A DNA stretch of 64,000 bases from Cupriavidus sp. (GTDB lineage: Bacteria; Pseudomonadota; Gammaproteobacteria; Burkholderiales; Burkholderiaceae). Made by a program: the position numbers and the translations under genes. The stretch covers positions 62,001 through 126,000 of the forward strand of contig JAPSLP010000009.1 of the NCBI GenBank assembly GCA_031180665.1, given 5' to 3'. This document shows positions 37,742-46,541 of this stretch, piece after piece. The notes beneath the pieces are model-generated. The model saw nothing but the letters and a program-made list of their open reading frames with translations. It did no database searches and was not told where the DNA came from. How positions within the stretch are numbered: the stretch's first letter is position 1; each line of letters begins with the position of its first letter.

Positions 37742-38166
37742 GCAATGGCTCCTGGCGAAAAAATGGCGCGATGGCCGGTCCTCGTTACTGTAGCCGCTCC
37801 GGCTGCCGAAGTGGCCGAAAGGTCATGCATTTCGGGCGGGCGCGCCTCCCTGGGCAGGCCCACGACAGCGCTTGCGCCAGACATGCGGTAGACATGGCGT
37901 AGACAAGCAGCAGACATGTGGCCGGCCTCGGATCGGCACGCGATGACAGGGCCGATCCGTCACGGGTAATCCCTACATTGTTGCGCTTGGTTGCAATTCC
38001 TAACATGAAGTCAATTACAAACCACTTGCACGCCGCCCCCTCCATCGGCAGTCGCCACCGGGCCGGCCACCGCATCGCAATTCCAGACGTCGCATCAACG
38101 GTTCGAGGCTGGCGCACTCGCGGCGCTGCCTCCGGTGTCGTCAACAGCAGCAAGGGGGAAGACAGC
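37742..38166. other. Intergenic region of 425 bp before the TRAP operon
   Basis: It holds no ORF with a ribosome site apart from the TRAP gene's own leader. It contains short repeated GTAGACA/CAGACATG words near 37890-37918 and an AT-rich stretch around 37970-38030 that probably includes the promoter. Confidence 0.5.
37978..38006 (+). promoter_or_regulatory. Sigma-70-type promoter candidate for the TRAP operon
   Basis: TTGTTG - 17 bp - TAACAT in the AT-rich part of the gap, about 160 bp before the ATG at 38167. The long leader makes this tentative. Confidence 0.35.
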
Positions 38167-39291
38167 ATGGCAGCGAAAAACAAACGCGGTGCGGTATCGC
38201 GACGGGGATTCCTGGGCGGGGCGGGGGCTGCGGTCGGTGCAACGGCGCTGGGATTTCCGGCGATCGTCAAGGCCCAGGGTCCGGTCACGATGCGCTGGCA
38301 AAGCACCTGGCCCAGCAAGGACATCTTTCACGAATTCGCCGGCGACTTCGTCACCAAGGTCAACGACATGTCGGGCGGCGAGCTGAAGATCGAGCTGCTG
38401 CCGGCCGGCGCGGTGGTCAAGGCGTTCGATCTGATCGACGCGGTCAGCAAGGGCACGCTCGACGGCGGCCATGGCGTGATCGCCTACTGGTATGGCAAGA
38501 ACTCCGCGCTCGCGCTGTGGGGTTCGGGGCCGGCCTGGGGCATGGATCCGAACATGCTGCTGGCCTGGCACAAATACGGCGGCGGCAAGGAGCTGCAGCA
38601 GGAGATCTACCGCAGCCTGAACCTGGACGTGGTGTCCTTCCTGTACGGGCCGATGCCGACGCAGCCGCTGGGCTGGTTCAAGAAGCCGATCACCAAGCCG
38701 GAAGACTTCAAGGGCCTGAAATTCCGTACGGTCGGCCTGTCGATCGACATCTTCACGGGGCTGGGCGCGGCGGTCAACGCGCTGCCCGGGGCCGAGATCG
38801 TGCCGGCGCTGGACCGCGGCCTGCTGGACGCGGCCGAGTTCAACAACGCCAGTTCGGATCGTGCGCTGGGGTTCCAGGACGTATCCAAGGTCTGCATGTT
38901 GCGCAGCTTCCACCAGTGCTCGGAACAGTTCGAGATCCTGTTCAACAAGAAGCGCTACGACGCGCTGCCGCCCAAGCTGCGCGCGCTGATCGCCAACGCC
39001 GTGGATGCGGCCTCGGCCGACATGTCGATGAAGGCGATCGATCGCTACTCGAAGGACTATCAGGCGCTGCAGCAGCAGGGCGTGAAGTTCTACGCGACGC
39101 CCAATTCGGTGCTGCAGGCGCAGCTGAAGATCTGGGACGAAGTGGTGGCGCGCAAGGAAAAGGAAAACCCGATGTTCAAGAAGGTCAACGACTCGATGAA
39201 GGCGTTCGCGCAGCGCAGCACCCGCTGGCAGAACGACACCAACGTCGATTACCGGATGGCCTCAGCGCACTACTTCAGCAAGCGCAGCTGA
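38167..39291 (+). CDS. TRAP transporter substrate-binding protein (DctP type)
   Basis: A periplasmic solute-binding subunit of 374 residues. The N-terminus has a twin-arginine signal (SRRGFLGGAGAAVGATALG), so it is exported folded through Tat. The mature domain begins VTMRWQSTWPSKDIFHEFA and has FKGLKFRTVGLS with the carboxylate-binding Arg typical of the family, and GAEIVPALDRGLLDAAEFNN. It resembles subunits for 2-oxo acids and related carboxylates; the substrate is not fixed. AGGGGGAA precedes the ATG. It is the first gene of the three-gene transporter operon. Confidence 0.93.
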   Translation: MAAKNKRGAVSRRGFLGGAGAAVGATALGFPAIVKAQGPVTMRWQSTWPSKDIFHEFAGDFVTKVNDMSGGELKIELLPAGAVVKAFDLIDAVSKGTLDGGHGVIAYWYGKNSALALWGSGPAWGMDPNMLLAWHKYGGGKELQQEIYRSLNLDVVSFLYGPMPTQPLGWFKKPITKPEDFKGLKFRTVGLSIDIFTGLGAAVNALPGAEIVPALDRGLLDAAEFNNASSDRALGFQDVSKVCMLRSFHQCSEQFEILFNKKRYDALPPKLRALIANAVDAASADMSMKAIDRYSKDYQALQQQGVKFYATPNSVLQAQLKIWDEVVARKEKENPMFKKVNDSMKAFAQRSTRWQNDTNVDYRMASAHYFSKRS

Positions 39292-39307
39292 CCAGCGGGG
39301 CACGATC

Positions 39308-40102
39308 GTGCAATCCCTGCTGCTTGCGATCGACAGGATCAGCACCCTGATCGGTCAGGCCGCCTCGTGGCTGATCGTCGCCTTGACGTTGATGATCAGC
39401 TACGAGGTGTTCTCGCGCTATGTCCTGTCGGCCCCGCATGCCTGGGTGTTCGACGCCAGCAATATGCTGTACGGCACGCTGTTCATGCTGGCCGGCGCCT
39501 ATACGCTGGCCAAGCGCGGCCACGTGCGCGGCGACATCCTCTATGGCTTCCTGCCGCCGCGCGCCCAGGCCAGCATCGACCTGGTGCTGTATCTGGTCTT
39601 CTTCTTTCCCGGCGTGATCGCGCTGGCCTGGGCCGGCATCGACTTCTTCGAGGTGTCGCTGGCGCAGAACGAGCACTCGTCGATCGCGGCCGATGGCCCG
39701 CCGATCTATCCCTTCAAGGCGGTGATTCCGGTGGCCGGCGCCCTGCTGCTGTTGCAGGGCGTGGCCGAGACGATCCGCTGCGTGATCTGCCTGAAGCACG
39801 GCCATTGGCCGATGCGCGAGGGCGATGTCGAGGAAGTCGACGTGGACAAGCTCAAGCAGATGGTCAGCGCCGAAGCCGTGGCCGGTACGGCGGCCACGCC
39901 GGCGGTCGCGGAGGGCGGTGCAGCGCGGGATGAGCGCGATGGGGGCGACGATCCCGGTCCACCCGATGCGACCGTTCGACGCGATGCGCCCACGCGCGAT
40001 CCACGCGATCCACGCGATCCACGCGATCCACGCGATCTACGCGGCCGGAGCGACGACCACGAACACAAGCCTGCGCGCGAGACCGACGGAGCGCCGCGAT
40101 GA
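39308..40102 (+). CDS. TRAP transporter small membrane subunit (DctQ type)
   Basis: A 264-residue small permease subunit. It has four hydrophobic helices in residues 10-170 (SWLIVALTLMISYEVFSRYV, MLYGTLFMLAGAYTL, SIDLVLYLVFFFPGVIALAW, VIPVAGALLLLQGVAETIR), as usual. The last 90 residues are an unusual charged tail with a DPR repeat encoded by five CGCGATCCA units. The start is GTG at 39308. It overlaps the large subunit gene by ATGA. Confidence 0.9.
   Translation: MQSLLLAIDRISTLIGQAASWLIVALTLMISYEVFSRYVLSAPHAWVFDASNMLYGTLFMLAGAYTLAKRGHVRGDILYGFLPPRAQASIDLVLYLVFFFPGVIALAWAGIDFFEVSLAQNEHSSIAADGPPIYPFKAVIPVAGALLLLQGVAETIRCVICLKHGHWPMREGDVEEVDVDKLKQMVSAEAVAGTAATPAVAEGGAARDERDGGDDPGPPDATVRRDAPTRDPRDPRDPRDPRDLRGRSDDHEHKPARETDGAPR
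39995..40039. repeat. 9-bp tandem repeat (CGCGATCCA) in the dctQ-type gene
   Basis: Four perfect units and a fifth with one change, encoding Arg-Asp-Pro triplets in the cytoplasmic tail of the small TRAP subunit. Confidence 0.9.
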
Positions 40103-42039
40103 GAAAGGAACTGTGGTTTGGCGCCACGCTGATGGTGCTGATCGTGGCGGCAGTGTTCATCCTGATGCCGTCGCCGTCCGAATGGACCAACGGCCATCTC
40201 GGCCTGCTGATGCTGGCGCTGATCGTCGCCGCGATCATGCTCGGCTTCCCGACCGCGTTCACGCTGATGGGCATGGGCGTGCTGTTCGCCTGGCTCGCCT
40301 ATCGCCATGCCGACCCGAACATCGCCGTGCAGCAGACGCTGGACCTGATGGTGCAGCGGACCTATGCGGTGATGACCAACGACGTGCTGATCTCGGTGCC
40401 GCTGTTCGTCTTCATGGGCTACCTGGTCGAGCGCGCCAACCTGATCGAGCGGCTGTTCCGCAGCCTGCATCTGGCGCTGGCCTGGCTGCCCGGCTCGCTC
40501 GCCGTCGCCACGGTGATCACCTGCGCCGTGTTCGCGACGGCGACCGGCATCGTCGGCGCGGTGGTCACGCTGATGGGGCTGCTGGCGCTGCCGGCGATGC
40601 TGCGCGCCGGCTATAGCGCGTCGCTGTCGGCGGGCGCGGTCACCGCGGGCGGCTGCCTCGGCATCCTGATTCCGCCGTCGGTGCTGCTGATCGTCTATGG
40701 CGCCACCGCCGGCGTCTCGGTGGTACAGCTGTACGCGGGTGCGTTCTTCCCCGGCCTGATGCTGACCGCGCTCTACCTGCTCTACGTCATCCTGCTGGCC
40801 AAGCTGCGGCCGCGGCTGGCCCCGCCTCTGCCGCTGGCCGAGCGCGAGGTCCCGCTGCCGCCGCTGGCGCAGCGGCTGCGCGACACCATCGGCGCGCGCG
40901 CCCTGCCCGCGCTGGTCACCGCCCTCAAGGGCCGCCGCAACGCCGCCATCCCGACCGGCCAGCTGATGCGCCAGTTCGGCATCGCGGTATTGCCGGCGCT
41001 GGTGGTGGCGCTGCTGATGGGTTCGATCTATGCCGGGGTCACCGCCGTGCCGCCGGCGGCGATCGACTCGACGCTGATGGAGCTGGGCGCGCAGGTCAGC
41101 GACGGGTCCGACAGTTTCGATACGCTGGCACCGCCCCCGGGCGAAGCGAACGCGCCTGCCGCAGCCGCCGCGACACCGGCCGCCCCAGCCAACGACTTGC
41201 CCGCACCCGATGCCGCACCGGCGCCGGGCGCCGCGGCGACGAGCCCTGCCGGGGCCGACACGGCCAATCCCCCTGCCACCGCGCCGCACGTGCCGAACTG
41301 GTTCTGGATTTCGCTGGCCGCGGTCTGCGTGGCGATGGCGTATTTCTACTGGCGCTTCGATTTCGCGCGGATGGAGATTTTCAAGCAGCTGCTGTCCTCG
41401 TTCTTCCCGCTCGCGGTGCTGATCCTGGCGGTGCTCGGCTCGATCGTGTTCGGCCTGGCCACCCCCACCGAAGCCGCGGCGGTCGGCGCGCTCGGCGGCA
41501 CGCTGCTGGCCGCCGCCTACGGCCAGCTCAACTATGGCGTGGTCAAGGAATCGGTGTTCCTGACGGCCAAGACCAGCGCGATGGTCTGCTGGCTGTTCGT
41601 CGGCTCGTCGATCTTCTCGGCCGCCTTCGCGCTGCTCGGCGGCCAGGCGCTGGTCGAGCAGTGGGTGATGTCGCTGGACCTGACGCCGCTGCAGTTCATG
41701 ATCCTGGCCCAGGTGATCATCTTCCTGCTGGGCTGGCCGCTGGAATGGACCGAGATCATCATCATCTTCATGCCGATCTTCGTGCCGCTGCTGGACAACT
41801 TCGGCATCGACCCGCTGTTCTTCGGCCTGCTGGTCGCGCTGAACCTGCAGACCGCCTTCCTGTCGCCGCCGGTCGCGATGGCCGCCTTCTACCTGAAGGG
41901 CGTGGCGCCGCCGCATGTCACGCTGAACCAGATCTTCGGCGGCATGCTGCCGTTCATGGCGATCCAGGTGGTGGCGCTGGTGCTGCTGTATATGTTCCCG
42001 GACATCGGGCTGTGGCTGCCGAAGGTGTTGTATCAGTAG
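40099..42039 (+). CDS. TRAP transporter large permease subunit (DctM type) with a long loop insertion
   Basis: The substrate/sodium-translocating subunit, 646 residues against about 430 for ordinary DctM. The N-terminal half (helices to about residue 235, with GCLGILIPPSVLLIVYG) and the C-terminal half (from about residue 395, with FGLATPTEAAAVGALG and LQTAFLSPPVAMAAFYLKG) are both complete. Between them lie a cytoplasmic-looking charged stretch, an extra helix (about 295-315) and an Ala/Pro-rich linker (about 330-395, many APAPGAA-type words). Large-subunit variants with such inserts occur in the oxo-acid TRAP group. It is translationally coupled to the small subunit. Confidence 0.93.
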   Translation: MRKELWFGATLMVLIVAAVFILMPSPSEWTNGHLGLLMLALIVAAIMLGFPTAFTLMGMGVLFAWLAYRHADPNIAVQQTLDLMVQRTYAVMTNDVLISVPLFVFMGYLVERANLIERLFRSLHLALAWLPGSLAVATVITCAVFATATGIVGAVVTLMGLLALPAMLRAGYSASLSAGAVTAGGCLGILIPPSVLLIVYGATAGVSVVQLYAGAFFPGLMLTALYLLYVILLAKLRPRLAPPLPLAEREVPLPPLAQRLRDTIGARALPALVTALKGRRNAAIPTGQLMRQFGIAVLPALVVALLMGSIYAGVTAVPPAAIDSTLMELGAQVSDGSDSFDTLAPPPGEANAPAAAAATPAAPANDLPAPDAAPAPGAAATSPAGADTANPPATAPHVPNWFWISLAAVCVAMAYFYWRFDFARMEIFKQLLSSFFPLAVLILAVLGSIVFGLATPTEAAAVGALGGTLLAAAYGQLNYGVVKESVFLTAKTSAMVCWLFVGSSIFSAAFALLGGQALVEQWVMSLDLTPLQFMILAQVIIFLLGWPLEWTEIIIIFMPIFVPLLDNFGIDPLFFGLLVALNLQTAFLSPPVAMAAFYLKGVAPPHVTLNQIFGGMLPFMAIQVVALVLLYMFPDIGLWLPKVLYQ

Positions 42040-42069
42040 GATGGGGGTATCATGGCCGACTCGCCGAAC

Positions 42070-42097
42070 GCAGGGGCACTCCGGTGCCCCTGCGGCT
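42070..42097 (+). terminator. Rho-independent terminator after the TRAP operon
   Basis: GCAGGGGCAC-TCCG-GTGCCCCTGC, a perfect 10-bp stem, then GGCTTTCC, 31 nt after the large-subunit stop. Confidence 0.7.
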
Positions 42098-42191
42098 TTC
42101 CGGCCGGTGGCTCGCCGATTGGCCAATGTTTCGGCCGCCGCTTCGTACCCGCTTCCCCACTTCCCTTCGACCCGATCTGCAAGGAATCCCC

Positions 42192-43226
42192 ATGTCCGAG
42201 TTCAAGATGGAATACCGCCGCCTGGGCCGCAGCAATCTGAAGGTGTCCGCGCTGTGCCTGGGCACCATGATGTTCGCCGACCAGACCGACGAGGCCGAGG
42301 CCGGCCGCATCGTCGCCAGCGCACGCGACCATGGCGTCAATTTCCTCGACACGGCGGACGTCTACAGCAAGGGCGGCTCCGAGCAGATGGTGGGCCGGCT
42401 GATCGAGGCCGAGCGGCAGGAATGGATCCTGGCCACGAAGCTGGGCAACGCGATGGGATCGGCGCCGAACCGCGGGCACTACTCGCGCGTCTGGATGCTG
42501 CGCGAGGTCGAGGACAGCCTGCGCCGGCTGGCGACGGACTACATCGACATCCTGTATCTGCACCGCGACTACGCCGACGAGAATCTCGAGGAGGCGGTGC
42601 GCGCGATGGGCGATCTGGTGCGCGACGGCAAGATCCGCTATTGGGCGGTGTCCAACTTCCGTGGCTGGCGCATCGCCGAGATCGCGCGGCTGTGCGATCA
42701 GCTGGGCGTGCCGCGGCCGGCCGCCTGCCAGCCCTACTACAACCTGCTGAACCGGATGCCCGAGGTCGAGATCCTGCCCGCCTGCGAATACTACGGACTC
42801 GGCGTGGTGCCCTACAGCCCGGTTGCGCGCGGCGTGCTGACCGGCAAGTACCTGCCGGGACAGCGGCCGGAAGCGGGCACCCGCGCCGGACGCGCCGACC
42901 GCCGCATGATGCAGACCGAGTTCCGCGAGGAATCGCTGGTCATCGCGCAGCAACTGAAGGCCCACGCCGAGGGCCGCGGCCTGACCGCCGGCCAGTTCGC
43001 CACCGCATGGGTACTGGCCAACCCGCTGATCAGTTCGGTGATCGCGGGCCCGCGCACGCTGGCCCAGTTCGAGGACTATTTCGGCGCGATCGGCGCAGCG
43101 CTGTCGCCCGAGGAAGAAGCGATGGTCGATGCGCTGGTGGCGCCCGGGCATCCGTCCACGCCGGGCTATACCGATCCGAGCTATCCGTTTACGGGGCGGC
43201 CGGTGAAGGTGGCATCGGCGACGTGA
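42192..43226 (+). CDS. Aldo/keto reductase
   Basis: A 344-residue NAD(P)H-dependent aldo/keto reductase (AKR) barrel enzyme. Catalytic residues are recognisable: FLDTADVYSKG (Asp and Tyr), LATKLGN (Lys) and DILYLHRDYAD (His). The cofactor-binding end includes AWVLANPLISSVIAGPRTLAQFEDY. The family reduces aldehydes, ketones or sugar carbonyls. It stands 152 bp after the TRAP operon with the terminator between, so it is a separate unit or a read-through gene. Confidence 0.93.
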   Translation: MSEFKMEYRRLGRSNLKVSALCLGTMMFADQTDEAEAGRIVASARDHGVNFLDTADVYSKGGSEQMVGRLIEAERQEWILATKLGNAMGSAPNRGHYSRVWMLREVEDSLRRLATDYIDILYLHRDYADENLEEAVRAMGDLVRDGKIRYWAVSNFRGWRIAEIARLCDQLGVPRPAACQPYYNLLNRMPEVEILPACEYYGLGVVPYSPVARGVLTGKYLPGQRPEAGTRAGRADRRMMQTEFREESLVIAQQLKAHAEGRGLTAGQFATAWVLANPLISSVIAGPRTLAQFEDYFGAIGAALSPEEEAMVDALVAPGHPSTPGYTDPSYPFTGRPVKVASAT

Positions 43227-43265
43227 GCGCGCGGCGCCGGGGCATTGCGGCCCGCCCCGCGTCGC

Positions 43266-43928
43266 TCACCACCCTCGCCCCATGTCCTGGATCGAGCGCG
43301 ACAGCCCCACTCCCTCGACTCGGCCCAACGCCGACATCCCGGCAACCCCGCCGCCTCCCGGCGGCTCGTCCTGGCCCAGCTCGCTCAGACAACGGGAGAT
43401 GTGCACGGCGTGCTTGGCCAGGCAGCGTTCCATCGGTGGCGGATGCATCGGGGCGGCACCATCGATGTCCCGGCTGGTATCGCCGGACGCTTGCGGGCCG
43501 CGCAACCGGCCGGGCCGAACCGGTCGAGCCGGCGCGTGGTGCCGGTTGTGGGGACGCAACGCGTCGCGGCGATCGTGCGCTGCCGTGGCGACGAGTTGTT
43601 CGCGGCAGCGCGGTGCCCACCGTGCTCCCGCATCCCGGCGGCCGTTATCCGCTGGAGAAGGCCTGACCACGCGGACGACATCCGCCTGCGCCATCAGCCA
43701 TTCGCGCAGATATTCGTCGCGGGTCTGCCGACCGCGGTAGATGGCGACGACGGCCTGTCCCTGGCCGCCCACGGCGGCGGACGGCGCGTTGATATCGGCG
43801 CCCAGGAAGGCGATCGATACCTCGTCGTTGCGCTGGTCGGGCAGCGCCAGGCGCCCGGTGGCCGGCGTCGTGAAGAGAGACAGCGGCTCGCGCGCGCCAA
43901 AGAGCCACGATTTCAGTACGGTCAGCAT
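43266..43928 (-). CDS. Hypothetical protein, 220 aa
   Basis: Not recognised. AAGGA precedes the ATG at 43928. Residues 1-80 look like a folded domain (MLTVLKSWLFGAREPLSLFT, RNDEVSIAFLGADI, QGQAVVAIYRGRQTRDEYLR). Residues 80-160 are rich in Arg, His and Pro and poorly protein-like. The end (KHAVHISRCLSELGQDEPPG, then GMSALGRVEGVGLSRSIQDMG) is again plausible. Third-position GC stays reasonable throughout, so one continuous frame is preferred over a frameshift. No signal peptide. Confidence 0.5.
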   Translation of the reverse strand: MLTVLKSWLFGAREPLSLFTTPATGRLALPDQRNDEVSIAFLGADINAPSAAVGGQGQAVVAIYRGRQTRDEYLREWLMAQADVVRVVRPSPADNGRRDAGARWAPRCREQLVATAAHDRRDALRPHNRHHAPARPVRPGRLRGPQASGDTSRDIDGAAPMHPPPMERCLAKHAVHISRCLSELGQDEPPGGGGVAGMSALGRVEGVGLSRSIQDMGRGW

Positions 43929-44131
43929 GCTCGTCCTTGTCGAGTGAAATGCAGGCGCCATCTTTGCCGGCATCCCGGACGAGGACTACTGGAAACGTGT
44001 GCGGAATGTGCGCATAGCGATGTGTTACTGCATCGCGATGCGAGTGTGAATCGGCAGTACGCGGGCGTGCGCGCGAGCGACGGCGCGGCCAGCGCCAGCA
44101 CGACGGGCCGCACAGCCCCTCTACAGGCTCT

Positions 44132-44794
44132 CTACAGGCCCTTCTCCACCATCGCCAGCACGCGCTCGCCCAGCGCAATCCGTTGCCCTTCGTCGGCATG
44201 GCGCAGCGGGCCGTCGATGATCAGCAGCGCCAGCCCGTGCACCGCGGACCAGGCCAGATACTCGGCTCCCGGGCGCCGCCCGGCAGGCAGCACGCCGACC
44301 GCCACCAGCTCGTCCAGCGCGGCGCCGAGCAGCTGGAAGGGATTGAGCCCGCTGGGACCGGCCTTGGCCGGATCGCCATCGTTTTCCACCGGATTCGGCG
44401 TGGCGAAGGCGGTGCGGAACAACCCCGTCTGCGTCTGCGCGAATTTCAGATAGCCGGCGCCGATGGCGCGCAGGTCGGCGCGCGCCTTGGCAACCGGGTC
44501 GTTGCGGTCGATCTGCGCGGCCGCGGCGGCCAGCTCGGTTTCCATTGCCACCGCCAGCGCGGCCAGCGCCGCCGCGCGTACCGCCTCGAACAGCGCCTGC
44601 CGATTGGCGAAATGCCGGTAGGCGGCATTGGGAACCACCCCAGCGCGGCGCGTCGCCTCGCGCAGCACGACCGCGTCGGGGCCGCCGTCGCTTGCCAGCG
44701 CGATGCCGGCGTCAATCAGCGCACGACGCAGATCGCCGTGGCGATAGGTCGTGCGCGGCGGCGGCTCGACGGCGAACTTCAGCGCGGTGACCAT
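44132..44794 (-). CDS. TetR-family regulator with WHG-type C-terminal domain
   Basis: A 220-residue repressor. The helix-turn-helix lies in residues 15-65 (YRHGDLRRALIDAGIALASD, VLREATRRAGVVPNAAYRHF), and the C-terminal domain is of the WHG type (FAQTQTGLFRTAF, AWSAVHGLALLIIDGPLR). Its ATG overlaps the stop of the upstream MFS pump gene (TGATG), so both are one operon. A perfect TGGACA-A-TGTCCA palindrome lies before the MFS gene, consistent with control of its own operon. Confidence 0.9.
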   Translation of the reverse strand: MVTALKFAVEPPPRTTYRHGDLRRALIDAGIALASDGGPDAVVLREATRRAGVVPNAAYRHFANRQALFEAVRAAALAALAVAMETELAAAAAQIDRNDPVAKARADLRAIGAGYLKFAQTQTGLFRTAFATPNPVENDGDPAKAGPSGLNPFQLLGAALDELVAVGVLPAGRRPGAEYLAWSAVHGLALLIIDGPLRHADEGQRIALGERVLAMVEKGL

Positions 44795-46341
44795 CAGGCT
44801 GCATGGCCGCCATGGGGCGCGGCCATGCCCGTGTGGGGCGCACCATCGACAGCACCATCGACAGCACCGACGACAGCACCATCGGCAGCTCCGTCGAGCG
44901 CCGCTTCGGCGCCTTCCGGCGTCACCGACACCGGCGCGGTGCGCGTGCGCAGCAGCATGCCACCGAGCACCGCGGCCACCAGGGCGAACACCGCACCGAC
45001 CAGGAAGGCAACGTGATACCCGGCATTCAAGGCCTCGGCCGGCGCGCTGCCGGCGGCCGCCACGCCCGCGCTGCGGCCCGCCGCCAGACTGGCGAGCACC
45101 GCCAGGCCGAGCGCGCCGCCCATCATGAAGGAGGTGTTGACCACGCCCGAGGCCAGGCCGGAATCGCTCGGCTTGACGTCGCTCATGGCAGCCAGCAACA
45201 CCGGATTGAACGCGATGCCCGCGCCCAGTCCGAGCAGCAGCATGCCGGGCAGCACGTCGATGAGGAAGCTGCCGCCGACCGGCGCGCGGGCGAACAGCAG
45301 CAGGCCCAGCGCCGCCAGCAGCAGCCCGACGGCCAGCGGTGCGCGCACGCCATAGCGCATCACCAGGCGCGCCGACAGGCCCAGCGAGAACGCCGCCATG
45401 ATCAGGTTGGCCGGCAGGAACGCCAGGCCGACCTCCATCGGGGTGTAGCCCAGCACCAGTTGCAGGTACAGCGCGGAGATGAAGAACCAGGCGAACATCG
45501 CCGCGGCCCACAGCACGCCGACGACGTTGGAGACGGCGACATTGCGCAGCCGGAACAACGCGAGCGGCATCAGCGGATGTGCGACGCGCGACTCGATCAG
45601 CAGGAACACCAGCAGCAGCGCCACCGCGATGCCGAGCATCGCCACGGTCTGCGTGGCCAGCCAGCCGACCTCGTTGCCATTGACCACCGCATAGACTGCG
45701 AGCATCAGCGACACCGTGATCGTCACCGCGCCGCCGACATCGAGCCGCTGTCCATTGGCAGAGCCCGGCAGGTTCGGAATCAGCCCCAGGCACAGCGCGT
45801 AGACCGCGACGCCGATCGGCAGGTTGACCAGGAAGATCCAGTGCCAGCTCAAGGCACTGGTCAGCAGGCCGCCCAGCAGCACGCCGATGCTGCCGCCGCC
45901 GGCGCAGACGAAGCCATAGACGCCCATCGCCTTGGCGCGGTCGGACGGCGTCGAGAACAGATCCATGATCAGCGACAGCGCCACCGCGGACACCACCGCG
46001 CCGCCGACGCCCTGCACCGCGCGCGCGGCGACCAGCAGGCCCTGCGATTGCGCCACGCCGCAGGCCAGCGAAGCCAGCGTGAACAGCGTGATGCCGAGCA
46101 GGAACAGCCGCCGGTGGCCGAACAGGTCGCCGAGCCGGCCGCCGAGCAACAGGAAGCCACCGAAGGTCAGCATGTAGGCGTTGACGACCCAGACCAGCGC
46201 GGTCTCGGTGAAACCGAGTTCGTTGCGGATCGACGGCAGGGCGACGTTCACGATGGTCGTGTCGAGCACGATCATCAGCTCGCCCAGGCATAGGACCATC
46301 AGCGCCAGCCAGCGCTTGCGGTCATCGAGTGTGTGCTGCAT
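44794..46341 (-). CDS. MFS multidrug efflux pump, DHA2 (EmrB/QacA) family
   Basis: A 515-residue 14-helix proton antiporter. It opens with the DHA2 hallmark VLDTTIVNVALPSI. Motif A is LLGGRLGDLFGHRRLF, and the mid-protein motif GVYGFVCAGGGSIGVLLGGL is motif C-like. The C-terminal 35 residues are a soluble Ala/Asp/Gly repeat (DGAVDGA) encoded by 12-bp tandem units, ending with a His-rich tip. The substrate is likely to be the inducer of the cotranscribed TetR protein. Confidence 0.92.
   Translation of the reverse strand: MQHTLDDRKRWLALMVLCLGELMIVLDTTIVNVALPSIRNELGFTETALVWVVNAYMLTFGGFLLLGGRLGDLFGHRRLFLLGITLFTLASLACGVAQSQGLLVAARAVQGVGGAVVSAVALSLIMDLFSTPSDRAKAMGVYGFVCAGGGSIGVLLGGLLTSALSWHWIFLVNLPIGVAVYALCLGLIPNLPGSANGQRLDVGGAVTITVSLMLAVYAVVNGNEVGWLATQTVAMLGIAVALLLVFLLIESRVAHPLMPLALFRLRNVAVSNVVGVLWAAAMFAWFFISALYLQLVLGYTPMEVGLAFLPANLIMAAFSLGLSARLVMRYGVRAPLAVGLLLAALGLLLFARAPVGGSFLIDVLPGMLLLGLGAGIAFNPVLLAAMSDVKPSDSGLASGVVNTSFMMGGALGLAVLASLAAGRSAGVAAAGSAPAEALNAGYHVAFLVGAVFALVAAVLGGMLLRTRTAPVSVTPEGAEAALDGAADGAVVGAVDGAVDGAPHTGMAAPHGGHAA
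44843..44890. repeat. 12-bp tandem repeat in the 3' end of the MFS pump gene
   Basis: Two perfect CCATCGACAGCA units, then CCGACGACAGCA and CCATCGGCAGCT. They encode the Asp-Gly-Ala-Val repeat of the cytoplasmic tail. Confidence 0.85.
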
Positions 46342-46420
46342 GGCGTGTCCTTTTTCGGTTCTTGGTTCTTATTTGTGTTTTGTGCTCGGGGAGCGTTGAC
46401 GGGCCAGAAATTTCGGCAGT

Positions 46421-46437
46421 TGTGTACAGCGTTCACA
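46421..46437. promoter_or_regulatory. Secondary palindrome upstream of the MFS-TetR operon
   Basis: TGTGTAC-AGC-GTTCACA, an imperfect 7+3+7 inverted repeat 16 bp from the main operator. It could be a second, weaker repressor site. Confidence 0.4.
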
Positions 46438-46453
46438 AACCATAGCACACAAA

Positions 46454-46466
46454 TGGACAATGTCCA
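46454..46466. promoter_or_regulatory. TetR-type operator before the MFS-TetR operon
   Basis: TGGACA-A-TGTCCA, a perfect 13-bp palindrome in the AT-rich gap between the MFS gene (minus) and the end of the LysR gene. Its form is common for TetR repressors of DHA2 pumps. Confidence 0.65.
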
Positions 46467-46541
46467 CTTCTGCAGCACCATGTTGGTTCTACGACACATT
46501 GGAACGACAGACGGCAAGCACCCCGCGTCAAAAGGGGCGTC

